A stretch of 33,363 nucleotides of DNA from Methylophaga sp. 41_12_T18. Lineage in GTDB: Bacteria > Pseudomonadota > Gammaproteobacteria > Nitrosococcales > Methylophagaceae. The translations under genes were made by a program, and so were the position numbers. Location of the stretch: contig MAAI01000023.1 in the NCBI GenBank assembly GCA_002163115.1, positions 1-33,363 of the forward strand, read 5' to 3'. The notes beneath the pieces were generated by a model. The model saw only the letters and a list, made by a program, of their open reading frames with translations. It made no database searches and had not been told where the DNA came from. Positions within the stretch are counted from its first letter, which is position 1. The number at the start of each line of letters is the position of its first letter. Positions 16,490 through 25,587 of this stretch are shown one piece after another.

Positions 16490-18148
16490 ATGGCCCAGTA
16501 CGTATATAGTATGAATCGCGTTGGCAAGATCGTGCCGCCGAAACGTGAGATTCTTAAAGACATATCATTGTCTTTCTTTCCAGGTGCCAAAATTGGTGTG
16601 CTGGGCTTAAATGGCTCGGGTAAATCCACTTTACTAAGAATTATGGCTGGTCTTGATAAAGACTATATTGGTGAAGCTGTGCCGATGCCTAATATTAAGG
16701 TCGGATATTTGCCACAAGAGCCTGAGCTGGATGATTCAAAAACAGTTCGGGAGATTGTTGAAGAGTCTGTTGCTGATGTAAAACAAGCCATGGCAGATTT
16801 AGACACTATCTATGCTGCTTATGCTGAACCAGATGCTGATTTTGATGATTTGGCTAAACAACAAGCTGAGCTTGAAAACTTAATCACTGCCAAAGATGGT
16901 CATAACTTAGATAACGCACTTGAGCGTGCCGCTGATGCTTTACGCTTACCTGCTTGGGATGCCAATGTGGCAGTGCTATCAGGTGGTGAACGTCGCCGTG
17001 TTGCCTTATGTCGCTTATTACTCGATAACCCAGATATGTTGTTATTGGATGAGCCAACTAACCATCTTGATGCTGAATCGATTGCGTGGATTGAGCGCTT
17101 CTTACAAGACTTCCCGGGCACTGTCGTAGCCATCACCCATGATAGATACTTCTTAGATAATGCTGCTGGTTGGATTTTAGAATTAGATCGTGGCCGTGGT
17201 ATTCCTTATGAAGGCAACTACTCGTCTTGGTTAGAACAAAAAGATGCTCGTTTAGAGCAAGAAGCGAAAAGCGAAGCGTCACATAACAAAGCGATTAAAG
17301 CCGAGTTAGAATGGGTTCGCCAAGGGGCTAAAGGTCGCCAAGCTAAGTCGAAATCACGTTTGAAATCATTCGAAGAAATGAATTCACGTGAGTTCCAAAA
17401 GCGTAATGAAACTCAAGAAATTTACATTCCACCAGGTCCACGTTTGGGTGACAAGGTTATCGAATTAAATAATGTGACCAAGTCTTATGGTGACAAGTTA
17501 TTGATGGAGAACTTGAACCTATCTATCCCAGCGGGTGCCATTGTTGGCATTATCGGTCCTAACGGTGCCGGTAAATCTACCCTGTTCCGCATGATTGCTG
17601 GCCAAGAGCAACCTGATTCAGGTTCGATAGACTTAGGCAGTACGGTGAAGTTAGCCTATGTTGATCAGTCCCGTGACCTGGAAGGTAACAATACTGTTTT
17701 CCAAGAGATTTCCGAAGGTAGCGACGTTATTACCGTTGGCACATATCAGACCCCTGCTCGTGCTTATTGTGGTCGATTTAACTTTAAAGGTTCTGATCAA
17801 CAAAAATTTGTGAAAGATCTTTCAGGTGGTGAACGCAACCGTTTGCACATGGCTAAGTTGTTAAAAGAAGGTGGCAACGTTCTGCTACTCGATGAGCCAA
17901 CCAATGATCTTGATATTGAAACATTACGTGCTCTGGAAGAAGCTATTTTAGCTTTCCCAGGTTCTGCAGTGGTGATTTCGCATGATCGCTGGTTCTTAGA
18001 TCGCGTCTGTACTCATATGATTGCTTATGAAGGTGAATCTAGTGTGACTTTCTTTGAAGGTAACTACACTGAATATGCTGACGATTATCGACAACGCTTT
18101 GGCAAAGATCATCAGCCAGAACGTATTAAGTATCGTAAGATGAGTTAG
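16490..18148 (+). CDS. ettA: EttA, energy-dependent translational throttle ABC-F ATPase
   Basis: 552 residues from the ATG at 16490, where the family's MAQ-Y/F-VY start lies; the frame is open from a TTG four codons upstream, but that is not the family start. Two ABC domains are seen: GLNGSGKST (39-47), LSGGERRRVALCR (163-175) and LLLDEPTNHLD (184-194); then GPNGAGKST (356-364), LSGGERNR and LLLDEPTNDLD. The basic linker GAKGRQAKSKSRLKSFEEMN and the IPPGPRLGD segment between them are EttA traits. EttA binds the ribosomal E site and gates the first elongation step according to ATP/ADP. It has its own terminator downstream. Confidence 0.96.
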   Translation: MAQYVYSMNRVGKIVPPKREILKDISLSFFPGAKIGVLGLNGSGKSTLLRIMAGLDKDYIGEAVPMPNIKVGYLPQEPELDDSKTVREIVEESVADVKQAMADLDTIYAAYAEPDADFDDLAKQQAELENLITAKDGHNLDNALERAADALRLPAWDANVAVLSGGERRRVALCRLLLDNPDMLLLDEPTNHLDAESIAWIERFLQDFPGTVVAITHDRYFLDNAAGWILELDRGRGIPYEGNYSSWLEQKDARLEQEAKSEASHNKAIKAELEWVRQGAKGRQAKSKSRLKSFEEMNSREFQKRNETQEIYIPPGPRLGDKVIELNNVTKSYGDKLLMENLNLSIPAGAIVGIIGPNGAGKSTLFRMIAGQEQPDSGSIDLGSTVKLAYVDQSRDLEGNNTVFQEISEGSDVITVGTYQTPARAYCGRFNFKGSDQQKFVKDLSGGERNRLHMAKLLKEGGNVLLLDEPTNDLDIETLRALEEAILAFPGSAVVISHDRWFLDRVCTHMIAYEGESSVTFFEGNYTEYADDYRQRFGKDHQPERIKYRKMS

Positions 18149-18166
18149 AGCAATCGCTTGAAACTT

Positions 18167-18202
18167 AAAAGGGATAAACCAGTGATGGTTTATCCCTTTT
18201 TT
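18167..18202 (+). terminator. Rho-independent terminator of ettA
   Basis: AAAAGGGATAAACCA (18167-18181) pairs perfectly with its complement at 18186-18200 around a GTGA loop. It ends in a run of six T. The matching A-run on the other side means it could work in both directions. Confidence 0.92.
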
Positions 18203-18243
18203 ATTTGTATCACTGAAAAAGCTAGATCTGACAGCTCACGCGT

Positions 18244-18249
18244 TATAAT
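18244..18249 (+). promoter_or_regulatory. Candidate -10 box of rlmF
   Basis: TATAAT, an exact sigma-70 -10 consensus, lies 24 bases before the rlmF start and after the ettA terminator. The bases at the expected -35 position (about GCTAGA) are not consensus, so only the -10 is well supported. Confidence 0.45.
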
Positions 18250-18272
18250 ACATCCACTTAATTTAGCCACAG

Positions 18273-19247
18273 ATGCAAACAGTGACCAGTCATAGCCCTC
18301 GTAAAAATCAGCAATCCAAAGTAGTGACTAAGTCGCTGCACCCAAGAAACCTGCATCGTCATGGTTATGACTTTCCAGCACTTGTTGCCAGTTACTCTAG
18401 CCTTGCAAGCTACGTAAAAAAGAATGATTACGGCAAACTATCCATCGATTTTTCCGAGCCAGTGGCAGTAAAAACACTCAATTCAGCGCTGTTAAAACAT
18501 CACTACGCTATCGATAACTGGGATATTCCAGAAGGGGCTTTATGCCCTCCTATTCCAGGACGCGTTGACTACATTCATTACATTGCCGACTTGTTAAAGA
18601 TTGAACTACCAGTAACAACTGGCAGATCAACTAAGCCTACAATTTCTTTATTAGATATCGGCACGGGAGCAAATGGCATCTATCCATTGTTAGCAAGCCA
18701 AGTGTACGGTTGGCAATGTGTTGGCAGTGATATTAATCAAACATCACTCGATAATGTTGCCGAGATCATTAGCAAAAATAAATCATTAACCGATAGATTT
18801 ACGCTGCGTTTGCAAACCGATAAAAATCATATCTTTGCCGGTATTATTCAAGATGGCGACTATTTTGATGTTACGGTATGCAACCCTCCTTTCCATAGTT
18901 CATTAGAAGAAGCTCAGAAAGGTAGTCAACGTAAACTCACCAACCTAGCCCGAAACCGTGGCGAACAACACAGTCAACATAGTTCAAAATCAACCAAACT
19001 CAATTTTGGTGGTGCGGGTGCAGAACTATGGTGTAACGGTGGTGAACGCTTATTCATCAAAAAAATGATCAACGAAAGCAAAACATTTGCTAAGCAGTGT
19101 CATTGGTTTACCACATTGGTCTCTAAATCAGACAACCTTAAACCGTCCAGAAAGCTACTGCAGAAGATCGGCGCGACGGATATTCGTGAAATCGAAATGT
19201 CACAAGGCAATAAAATCACTCGCATCCTGGCGTGGACGTTTAGTTAA
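18273..19247 (+). CDS. rlmF: RlmF, 23S rRNA (adenine-1618-N6)-methyltransferase
   Basis: 324 residues. Family traits are SLHPRNLHRHGYDFPAL (21-37), CPPIPGRVDYIHYIADLL (91-108), the SAM-binding DIGTGANG (128-135) and the N6-adenine methyltransferase motif NPPF (204-207). FGGAGAELWCNGGE follows near residues 246-259. It methylates A1618 of 23S rRNA. The N-terminal 20 residues are a basic Ser/Lys/Gln-rich extension slightly longer than in E. coli. It ends five bases from the converging DUF934 gene. Confidence 0.95.
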   Translation: MQTVTSHSPRKNQQSKVVTKSLHPRNLHRHGYDFPALVASYSSLASYVKKNDYGKLSIDFSEPVAVKTLNSALLKHHYAIDNWDIPEGALCPPIPGRVDYIHYIADLLKIELPVTTGRSTKPTISLLDIGTGANGIYPLLASQVYGWQCVGSDINQTSLDNVAEIISKNKSLTDRFTLRLQTDKNHIFAGIIQDGDYFDVTVCNPPFHSSLEEAQKGSQRKLTNLARNRGEQHSQHSSKSTKLNFGGAGAELWCNGGERLFIKKMINESKTFAKQCHWFTTLVSKSDNLKPSRKLLQKIGATDIREIEMSQGNKITRILAWTFS

Positions 19248-19252
19248 CTCGT

Positions 19253-19780
19253 TTAAGTTAATCTCCTGCGAAATAATGGCTCAGGTTCAAGGGTGGAATT
19301 AGCATACAAAATACTGATGCCGGCTAAACCTTTGATTACTTGGTGAGCATCTTTATCTTCTCTAATGGCAAAGCTAGTAAATCCACAGCGATGCATATGA
19401 CTTAATTGGTCGCGTAATACATCACCGTTTGCTCGAATATCACCTTGCCAGCCGTAATGACGCCTCAGTTCTACCGCTTGTGTATAGGCTCTGCCATCGG
19501 TGAATTTTGGAAAGTCTAATACGATAAGTGAAAGTTGATCTAACCAAGGTTTGAGCAAGCTTATTTCCGTGTCATTGCTGATGCTAACGGCAGTAACATT
19601 GTCTACTGGTAGTGAGTTATTTTCAGCTAAGCAACACTCCAATGGCAAGATAACATGATCTAATGACCGCTTGGTTTCTTCTAACAAATAGTCATCAACA
19701 TCAGCCTTATTAAACAGCAACCACTGATCATCAATAATCGTTGCTTGGTCGCCATCTACTAGGCTAATTACATTGTTCAT
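19253..19780 (-). CDS. DUF934 protein, predicted sulfite-reduction accessory
   Basis: 175 residues. The conserved block FPKFTDGRAYTQAVELR, YGWQGDIRANGDVLRDQL and MHRCGFTSFAIRED (about residues 90-145) is DUF934, usually annotated as an oxidoreductase probably involved in sulfite reduction. Its biochemical role is not known. It overlaps the 3' end of the sulfite reductase gene by four bases (ATGA-type junction, 19777-19780), a strong sign of coupled translation and shared function. The C-terminus is Arg-rich (RRRLT). Confidence 0.9.
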   Translation of the reverse strand: MNNVISLVDGDQATIIDDQWLLFNKADVDDYLLEETKRSLDHVILPLECCLAENNSLPVDNVTAVSISNDTEISLLKPWLDQLSLIVLDFPKFTDGRAYTQAVELRRHYGWQGDIRANGDVLRDQLSHMHRCGFTSFAIREDKDAHQVIKGLAGISILYANSTLEPEPLFRRRLT

Positions 19781-21444
19781 ACAGTGACCTCAACATTGTT
19801 ATAAACACGATCTTTAAATGGTTTTAGGCCAAGTCGGTTAACAGTATTAATAAACGTTTCTTGTTCATAGCGATGAGATAAATAAACGCTAATAAGCTGT
19901 TCAATCACATCAGGAATAGCAGCGGCTTCGACGGCACGGCCTAATGACTTACCTATTTTCGCTTGTTTACCTTGTTGGCCACCCACTGTGATTTGATACC
20001 ATTCCTCACCTTTTTTATCGACGCCCAAAATGCCTATATTTGCAATGTGATGATGAGCACAAGCATTCATACAGCCTGAAATATTTAAACTGATTTCACC
20101 GATATCATGTAAGTAATCCAAGTCGGAAAATTGTTTCTGAATAGCGGATGCGATAGGGATTGATTTAGCGTTAGCCAAAGCACAATAATCCCCGCCTGGA
20201 CAGGTAATCATATCGGTTAATAATCCAACCGTTGGGGTAGCCAATTGCTGAGCAGATAATTGCTGCCACAAAGCAAACATCTTATCTTTAGCAACCTCAG
20301 GTAATACTAGATTCTGTTCATGAGTAACTCTAATTTCAGTAAAGTCATTGTCGTTAGCAATCTCAGCGATATAACGCATATCGGTTGATGTCATATCTCC
20401 CGGCGGACTAGTTGGGCCTTGTTTAGTTGATATTACTATCGCAAGGTAATCACTATTTTTATGAGAGTGGCTATTGGTTTTAATCCACTGTGCAAAGCCG
20501 GTGTTTGCTGCTAATTGTTGCTCAAAGTTATGGGTATTAACAGCAGGCAAACTTTGTGAGGCAAAGTGTTGAGCAACACGGTCATATTCCACTTGGGTTA
20601 ATTGTGCTGGACCAGACTTCAGTAATTGCCATTCTTTATCAACTTCTTCGGCAAAGGCATCAATACCTAATGCATTTACTAATATTTTAATGCGAGCTTT
20701 ATATTTATTATCGCGGCGACCATGACGGTTATAGACACGTAATACTGCTTCTAAATATGACAAGATATCTTGCCAAGCTAAGTCTGCTTTGAGTTCTTTG
20801 CTAATAAACGGTGTCCGTCCCAAGCCACCACCAACCATGATCTGTGCTTTCAATTCAGATGAAAGTGGACTTTTATGTAAATAAACACCTACATCATGAG
20901 TACGTACCGCAGCACGATCTTGTGTGGTTGAAGATACGGCTATTTTAAATTTTCGAGGTAAAAACAAAAACTCAGGATTAAAGGTCGACCATTGACGTAA
21001 AATTTCGGCCATCGGCCTCGGGTCAACCACCTCATCAGCCGAAATACCAGCAAAGGCTTCCGTGGTCACATTACGAATACAGTTACCTGATGTTTGAATA
21101 GCGTGCATTTCAACATCAGCTAAGCGCTGTAAGATCTCAGGCACACGCTCAAGTTCAACCCAGTTAAATTGAATGTTTTGTCGGGTTGTAAAATGACCGT
21201 AACCTTTATCAAATTCATCAGCAATATCGGCTAAGGTCAGCAACTGCTTTGGTGACAAGGTGCCATAGGGTATGGCAACTCTCATCATATAAGCATGCTT
21301 TTGCAGATAGATACCATTTTGCAATCTGAGTGGCAAAAACTCTTCTTCAGTCAATTCATTACTGAGTCGTCTTTGCAATTGATCTGCAAACTGTTCCACA
21401 CGTTGTGAAACAAGTTCTTTATCATAAGAATCATATTGATACAT
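19777..21444 (-). CDS. cysI: Nitrite/sulfite reductase hemoprotein (CysI-type)
   Basis: 555 residues with both sirohaem/Fe-S half-repeats. GHFTTRQNIQFNW (83-95) and NCIRNVTTEAFAG (121-133) form the substrate side, and the 4Fe-4S/sirohaem ligands are C415-x5-C421 (TCPGGDYC) and C458-x3-C462 (GCMNAC). It reduces sulfite to sulfide with six electrons; without substrate-channel analysis a nitrite role cannot be excluded, but the DUF934 partner argues for sulfite. No cysJ flavoprotein is nearby, so it probably takes electrons from ferredoxin or another carrier. ccoG ends 17 bases upstream and the DUF934 gene overlaps the end. Confidence 0.93.
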   Translation of the reverse strand: MYQYDSYDKELVSQRVEQFADQLQRRLSNELTEEEFLPLRLQNGIYLQKHAYMMRVAIPYGTLSPKQLLTLADIADEFDKGYGHFTTRQNIQFNWVELERVPEILQRLADVEMHAIQTSGNCIRNVTTEAFAGISADEVVDPRPMAEILRQWSTFNPEFLFLPRKFKIAVSSTTQDRAAVRTHDVGVYLHKSPLSSELKAQIMVGGGLGRTPFISKELKADLAWQDILSYLEAVLRVYNRHGRRDNKYKARIKILVNALGIDAFAEEVDKEWQLLKSGPAQLTQVEYDRVAQHFASQSLPAVNTHNFEQQLAANTGFAQWIKTNSHSHKNSDYLAIVISTKQGPTSPPGDMTSTDMRYIAEIANDNDFTEIRVTHEQNLVLPEVAKDKMFALWQQLSAQQLATPTVGLLTDMITCPGGDYCALANAKSIPIASAIQKQFSDLDYLHDIGEISLNISGCMNACAHHHIANIGILGVDKKGEEWYQITVGGQQGKQAKIGKSLGRAVEAAAIPDVIEQLISVYLSHRYEQETFINTVNRLGLKPFKDRVYNNVEVTV

Positions 21445-21461
21445 AGCAAACCTACTGTTAG

Positions 21462-22877
21462 TTATTGGCTAATAAATACCGTATTGTATTCAGCTTTTAT
21501 AGCGTCGTTATTAACTGCGCTGGCAATAAAGTTAAAGTACTCCAAAGCCGATTTATCATTACCGCTAGGTACTTGTCTCACCAATGCAGTAATCGGAATT
21601 ATCTTGCCAGGCTCAATCTCAAATATGCGGTCAATTCCTGAGACAGTTGCATTAGTTAAACCTGAAATTTCATATTTAATTAACAATGTCTGTTTCGTTT
21701 TATTAAGTAGTTTTAATGTGTACTTATTTTGAATACTGCCGTCACTCATTTTCACAAACAGTGGTTGCCGTTCATGCACCACCTTAAATTCAGTGGGTGA
21801 GAAATGAGTGAATCCGTAGATAATTCCAGCTACGGAGAGCAATAAGATCAAGCTATAAACGATGACTCTAGGTCGTTTAACGAGAGATAACGCAGCTTCC
21901 CCTTTGTGTAATTCTTTATACGAGCTATAACGAATTAAGCCTTTTGGTTGTTTAATTTTATCCATGATGCTGTCGCAGGCATCAATACACAGTCCACAAG
22001 TAATGCAGCCTTCTTGTTGACCTTTGCGAATATCAATACCTGTTGGACACACCGCCACACACAGGTTGCAATCAATGCAGGAGCCATCATCGCTTGATGA
22101 CTGCTTAGAATACTTAGTTCTAGGTTCGCCCCGTTCAGCATCATAAGCTGGCAATACCGTATCTTGGTCATACATCACCCCTTGCAGGCGAGCATAAGGA
22201 CACAGCCAAAAACACACTTGCTCGCGCATAAAACCAGCAAACCAGTAAGTGAAAAAGGTAAATGTGCCAACAGCAATCCAGACCGGTTTAGCAGCCGTTA
22301 AAGTGATGATTTGTTGCCATAATTTAAATGCATCAACAAACCAGGCTGCAAAGGAAATACCCGTTAAAACAGAGATTAATAGCCACAAACTATGTTTAGA
22401 AAGTTTTCTAACTAACTTGTTACTAGACCACGGTGCCGCTTTAAACTTATGTGCTTTTTGAGGTGTATTACCTTCTAACTTACCTTCTATATAGCTAAAG
22501 GCATCGGTCCAAACGGTTTGAAAACAAAAGTAACCGCAAAATACTCGGCCAGCGACGCCGGTTGCTGCTGCCAGCATGATCGCCAAAAATAACAGCGCTA
22601 ATGACAATACCCAAATATCTTGTGGAAACAAAGTGATAGAGAACAAATGAAACTGTTGCTTTGGAATATCCAGCAAAATGGCTTGCTCACCATTCCAGCG
22701 TAGATACGGCCCTAGAAAGTAAATTAACCACACTGACATGGTCATATTTTTAATGTTTCTAAATCGACCTTTTAGCCGGCGAGCAGTGATGTGTTCCCCC
22801 TCTCCGGTTTCCACATTCCAATCGGATAATGAGTCATAAATCTCCACTTTTACTGGAATTTCGACGAGTTTAGTCAT
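21462..22877 (-). CDS. ccoG: CcoG (FixG/RdxA), cbb3 oxidase accessory Fe-S membrane protein
   Basis: 471 residues. About five membrane helices are present. The paired-cysteine segments are C114-x3-C118 and C222-x3-C226, two ferredoxin-type clusters use C267/270/273/277 and C291/294/297/301, and a C-terminal Ig-like domain follows the last helix (about 335-352). CcoG reduces copper for assembly of the cbb3 oxidase in other bacteria. The canonical CGYTCPQTVW reads CGYFCFQTVW here, so the proline after the second cysteine is phenylalanine. The ATG at 22877 is chosen because AGGAG lies eight bases upstream. It is unusual to find it next to a sulfite reductase rather than ccoNOQP. Confidence 0.93.
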   Translation of the reverse strand: MTKLVEIPVKVEIYDSLSDWNVETGEGEHITARRLKGRFRNIKNMTMSVWLIYFLGPYLRWNGEQAILLDIPKQQFHLFSITLFPQDIWVLSLALLFLAIMLAAATGVAGRVFCGYFCFQTVWTDAFSYIEGKLEGNTPQKAHKFKAAPWSSNKLVRKLSKHSLWLLISVLTGISFAAWFVDAFKLWQQIITLTAAKPVWIAVGTFTFFTYWFAGFMREQVCFWLCPYARLQGVMYDQDTVLPAYDAERGEPRTKYSKQSSSDDGSCIDCNLCVAVCPTGIDIRKGQQEGCITCGLCIDACDSIMDKIKQPKGLIRYSSYKELHKGEAALSLVKRPRVIVYSLILLLSVAGIIYGFTHFSPTEFKVVHERQPLFVKMSDGSIQNKYTLKLLNKTKQTLLIKYEISGLTNATVSGIDRIFEIEPGKIIPITALVRQVPSGNDKSALEYFNFIASAVNNDAIKAEYNTVFISQ

Positions 22878-22925
22878 CACAGCTTCTCCTGTGCGTAAAT
22901 TATTAGGAATTGGGATGGGGTATTT

Positions 22926-24323
22926 TTAGACGATTGACCTAGATCTGACCTGATTTGCTTGTTGCAAATCTACCAGTAAGCGCAATGCTTTTTCTAACTC
23001 ATCATGATCGGCGGCGACACCTAGCGATATCCTGACAGCCTGCAACCGGCAACGTGCAGTCACAAAAGCGGTAGATGGCACAATGGATACCCCGCTACGT
23101 TCTGCCTGTTCAGCAAAGTCTAATGCCCGATGTACTTTTGGTAACTGCAACCAAAAATGAGGCCCTGCGGGGTGGAGCCAAATATTCTTGCTGTTGAATA
23201 TGTTCACAGCGAGTTGTTGTCTGTGACGGTTTTCAGTTTTTACTGCCGTAGTAATATCGATTATTCGACCAGAACGTATCCAGTGGGAAACGACAGCCAC
23301 CATTAACGGTGGTGCCATCAAATGACTTACCCGAATTTCTTCTGCTAACGCCAATGCTTGCTCACTGCTAGGTGCAACAACATAGGCAACACGTAAAGCG
23401 GGAGAAATACATTTAGATAAGGTCGCTATATGCCAAGTGTTATCAGGGAGTAAACTATAAAAAGAGCGAATTGGCGTGTCTAGGAAAGTAAAATACGGAT
23501 CATCTTCAATCAGCGTTAAATCATATTTCACCGCGATAGCCACGATTTCATTACGGCGACTGAGTGGAATGGTAGTTGTGGTTGGGTTATCTATATTAGG
23601 GATTAAGTACAAGGCTTGTGGTTGCTGTTGTTGGCATAAACGCTCTAACGATGCTGGAATAATGCCATCCTTATCCATTTCAATACCGTAGACATCAATA
23701 TCAAAATGATCAGCAATCGAACGTAAACCGGGATAGGAAAAATCGGGTGCAGCCAGTTTGGTTAAGCCTGATTTTTTTAAATAACTCAGTATAGAAAACA
23801 AAGCACTATGAGCCCCATTAGCAATCAATAGCTTGTCGGTATCAACATCAGAAATTTTACTGGATAACCAACTTTTACCCGCTTCTCTATCGCTAGGGTG
23901 ACCTGCCGTTTCTTGATAATTTAACTGTTCTAATGGTGAACTTGAACTGTCACTGATCACTTGCAAGGCTAATGCGACCTCTTGCTCCAACTTGAATGAG
24001 GACGGTTGAGGTGGATTGTTCATGCTTAAATCTAACGGCTTGCCTGCGGTTAAACTTGTCGAATTGTAATGCTGGAAAGCGGTTTGAGCGACAAAGCAAC
24101 CACTACCCGGCTGCGTTTCAACTAAGCCTCTTTTCGCTGCCTCATTGATTGCTCGAGTAACCGTAGTTAGGTCGATATTTAATGCTTCTGCAATGTGTCT
24201 TTGAGCCGGTAATTTATCGCCCGGTTTAATCAGTCGTTGTTTGATGTCAGATTCAATGGCATCAACGATACCAGTATATTTAACTGCTGAGTTTTGCTGA
24301 ATTCTTGGCACCCATATTGTCAT
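22926..24323 (-). CDS. MocR-type regulator (GntR wHTH fused to aminotransferase fold)
   Basis: 465 residues. The GntR winged helix covers about 15-80 (IKPGDKLPAQRHIAEALNI, then TTVTRAINEAAKRGLVET and GSGCFVA). The fold-type I aminotransferase domain follows from about 100, with SYPG (196-199), the NP/TTT region near 246-251, EDDPYF (273-278), and the pyridoxal-phosphate lysine K304 in TLSKCISPALRVAY. MocR proteins sense pyridoxal phosphate or an amino compound and often act on neighbouring genes. No vitamin B6, GABA or taurine gene is in reach, so its target is unclear; the ccoG-cysI-DUF934 genes begin 48 bases downstream on the same strand. Confidence 0.92.
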   Translation of the reverse strand: MTIWVPRIQQNSAVKYTGIVDAIESDIKQRLIKPGDKLPAQRHIAEALNIDLTTVTRAINEAAKRGLVETQPGSGCFVAQTAFQHYNSTSLTAGKPLDLSMNNPPQPSSFKLEQEVALALQVISDSSSSPLEQLNYQETAGHPSDREAGKSWLSSKISDVDTDKLLIANGAHSALFSILSYLKKSGLTKLAAPDFSYPGLRSIADHFDIDVYGIEMDKDGIIPASLERLCQQQQPQALYLIPNIDNPTTTTIPLSRRNEIVAIAVKYDLTLIEDDPYFTFLDTPIRSFYSLLPDNTWHIATLSKCISPALRVAYVVAPSSEQALALAEEIRVSHLMAPPLMVAVVSHWIRSGRIIDITTAVKTENRHRQQLAVNIFNSKNIWLHPAGPHFWLQLPKVHRALDFAEQAERSGVSIVPSTAFVTARCRLQAVRISLGVAADHDELEKALRLLVDLQQANQVRSRSIV

Positions 24324-24376
24324 GGTACACCTGCCTCTCTAAACACATAATCTGACAAAAATGGTAGACCTGATAA

Positions 24377-24460
24377 CAACTGTATGCAACAAAAACAGAC
24401 AGAAAAACAATTATTTACCAATTGTATGGATAGTTATTTTTCTGTTTACATACAAAACAG
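24377..24460 (-). promoter_or_regulatory. Repeat-rich control region upstream of the MocR gene
   Basis: CAACTGTATG (24377-24386) and CAATTGTATG (24419-24428) are direct repeats with a 42-bp period, four helical turns. Two inverted repeats with seven-base spacers overlap or follow: ACAATT-N7-AATTGT (24407-24425) and CTGTTT-N7-AAACAG (24442-24460). MocR proteins are known to bind paired direct repeats, so these are plausible operators. Between here and the terminator at 24590 I also see TACTTC-AAG-GAAGTA (24556-24570) and no gene. Confidence 0.45.
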
Positions 24461-24589
24461 TGATTTTGGCTGTTAAATATAAAACTTAAATTACAGCTCT
24501 GCGCAAAGTTACTTAGCTAAAAGACCGTTAGTGGCGTATTGGTTTTGAGGGATATTACTTCAAGGAAGTAGATATTTTACGTGAGTTGA

Positions 24590-24638
24590 AACCAAATGAG
24601 CCCCACTATTCGTATTAAATAGCGGGGCTCATTTGGTT
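24590..24638 (-). terminator. Large hairpin ending the mxa-type operon
   Basis: AACCAAATGAGCCCC (24590-24604) pairs perfectly over 15 bp with 24624-24638. A second 5-bp helix (CTATT with AATAG) lies inside after one mismatch, around a 7-base loop. It begins 20 bases past the stop of the last operon gene. The U-tract on the - strand is short (TTTGGTTTC), so it may end transcription only partly or mainly stabilise the mRNA. Confidence 0.65.
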
Positions 24639-24657
24639 CGCTTTGTGGAGTTATCGT

Positions 24658-25587
24658 TTAATGTCTAAAAAAACGAAATGGGAAATAAATTAATGCTAAT
24701 AACAACAATGCTACAGCGCTAAACCACGGTGCCCAATTATAGTTAATGACTTGATCACGCGTTTTGACCTTGCCTTCTAAGGTCGTTAACAAGGTATCGA
24801 CATTATCTGGCGATACCAAGTAATCAAATGACAAACGTTTTGCTAAGCTAGTTAGGTGAGTTTGCTTCTGTGATGATAAATGTTGATTACGAGGTCGAGC
24901 TGCTCTAACCTCTTCTGATTCACCGCTCATTGATGCATAGACATCTTCATGTAAAACATCATTTTGTTCCCAGAATCCGTCTTCATTACCCTCTAAGTCA
25001 TGTTTAGGAATAGGTAATAACTCATCACCACCGACACCAACAAATACACCAGAAACATCCTCTAATCCTCTATTGTATTTAGGGAATAAAGACTCATGCA
25101 ACGGCGGCGCTTCATGACCATCGGTAATAAAAACGATATCAGGGCTCGGTGTCATTAATTTTGCTTGATCAATAGCACCAAAAACCGCTTTAGAAAGCTC
25201 ACTGGATAAAGCCCATGAAATCGAACCATCAATCTTAGCTAACATTTGACTTAAATCGTTATAGCTACTGCAGACTTCAACTGGATTCATTAAAACCAAA
25301 CTACGTGATTCACTAAAAGCGGCTAAACCGACATGTGAACCGCAAGGCAAAGTTTGTAATAAATCTTTTGCATGAGCTTGCGCCCATGCCAGTCGACTCA
25401 CTTTTTCACCATCTAACTCAACATCTTTCACATCCATACTTTGAGTAATATCGAGTACAAATAGTAAATCCATGACTTTAACGGTGCGATCAGTACGTGG
25501 AAAGGATAAGGCTAAGACCATCAGCACTACTACCAGCAACATACCGATAGCCGTAGCAATAATTCGCTGTTGATAGCTGATCTTCAT
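24658..25587 (-). CDS. mxaL: MxaL-like von Willebrand factor A membrane protein
   Basis: 309 residues with membrane segments near 10-28 and 288-304 and a von Willebrand A domain between. The metal site is DITQS (46-50), with Thr in place of the usual first Ser of DxSxS. LPCGSHVGLAAFSESRSLVLMNPVEVC (in parts, 80-106) and ITDGHEAPPL agree with MxaL as I know it. MxaL belongs to the mxaRSACKL group needed to insert calcium into, or otherwise mature, methanol dehydrogenase. It is coupled to mxaK by a four-base ATGA overlap and is the last gene before the hairpin terminator. BatB-type proteins are the looser alternative. Confidence 0.82.
   Translation of the reverse strand: MKISYQQRIIATAIGMLLVVVLMVLALSFPRTDRTVKVMDLLFVLDITQSMDVKDVELDGEKVSRLAWAQAHAKDLLQTLPCGSHVGLAAFSESRSLVLMNPVEVCSSYNDLSQMLAKIDGSISWALSSELSKAVFGAIDQAKLMTPSPDIVFITDGHEAPPLHESLFPKYNRGLEDVSGVFVGVGGDELLPIPKHDLEGNEDGFWEQNDVLHEDVYASMSGESEEVRAARPRNQHLSSQKQTHLTSLAKRLSFDYLVSPDNVDTLLTTLEGKVKTRDQVINYNWAPWFSAVALLLLALIYFPFRFFRH

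Noticed and set aside
19244-19261. Bidirectional terminator between rlmF and the DUF934 gene
   Set aside because: TTAACT and AGTTAA make a 6-bp AT-rich stem overlapping the stop codons; too weak to call.
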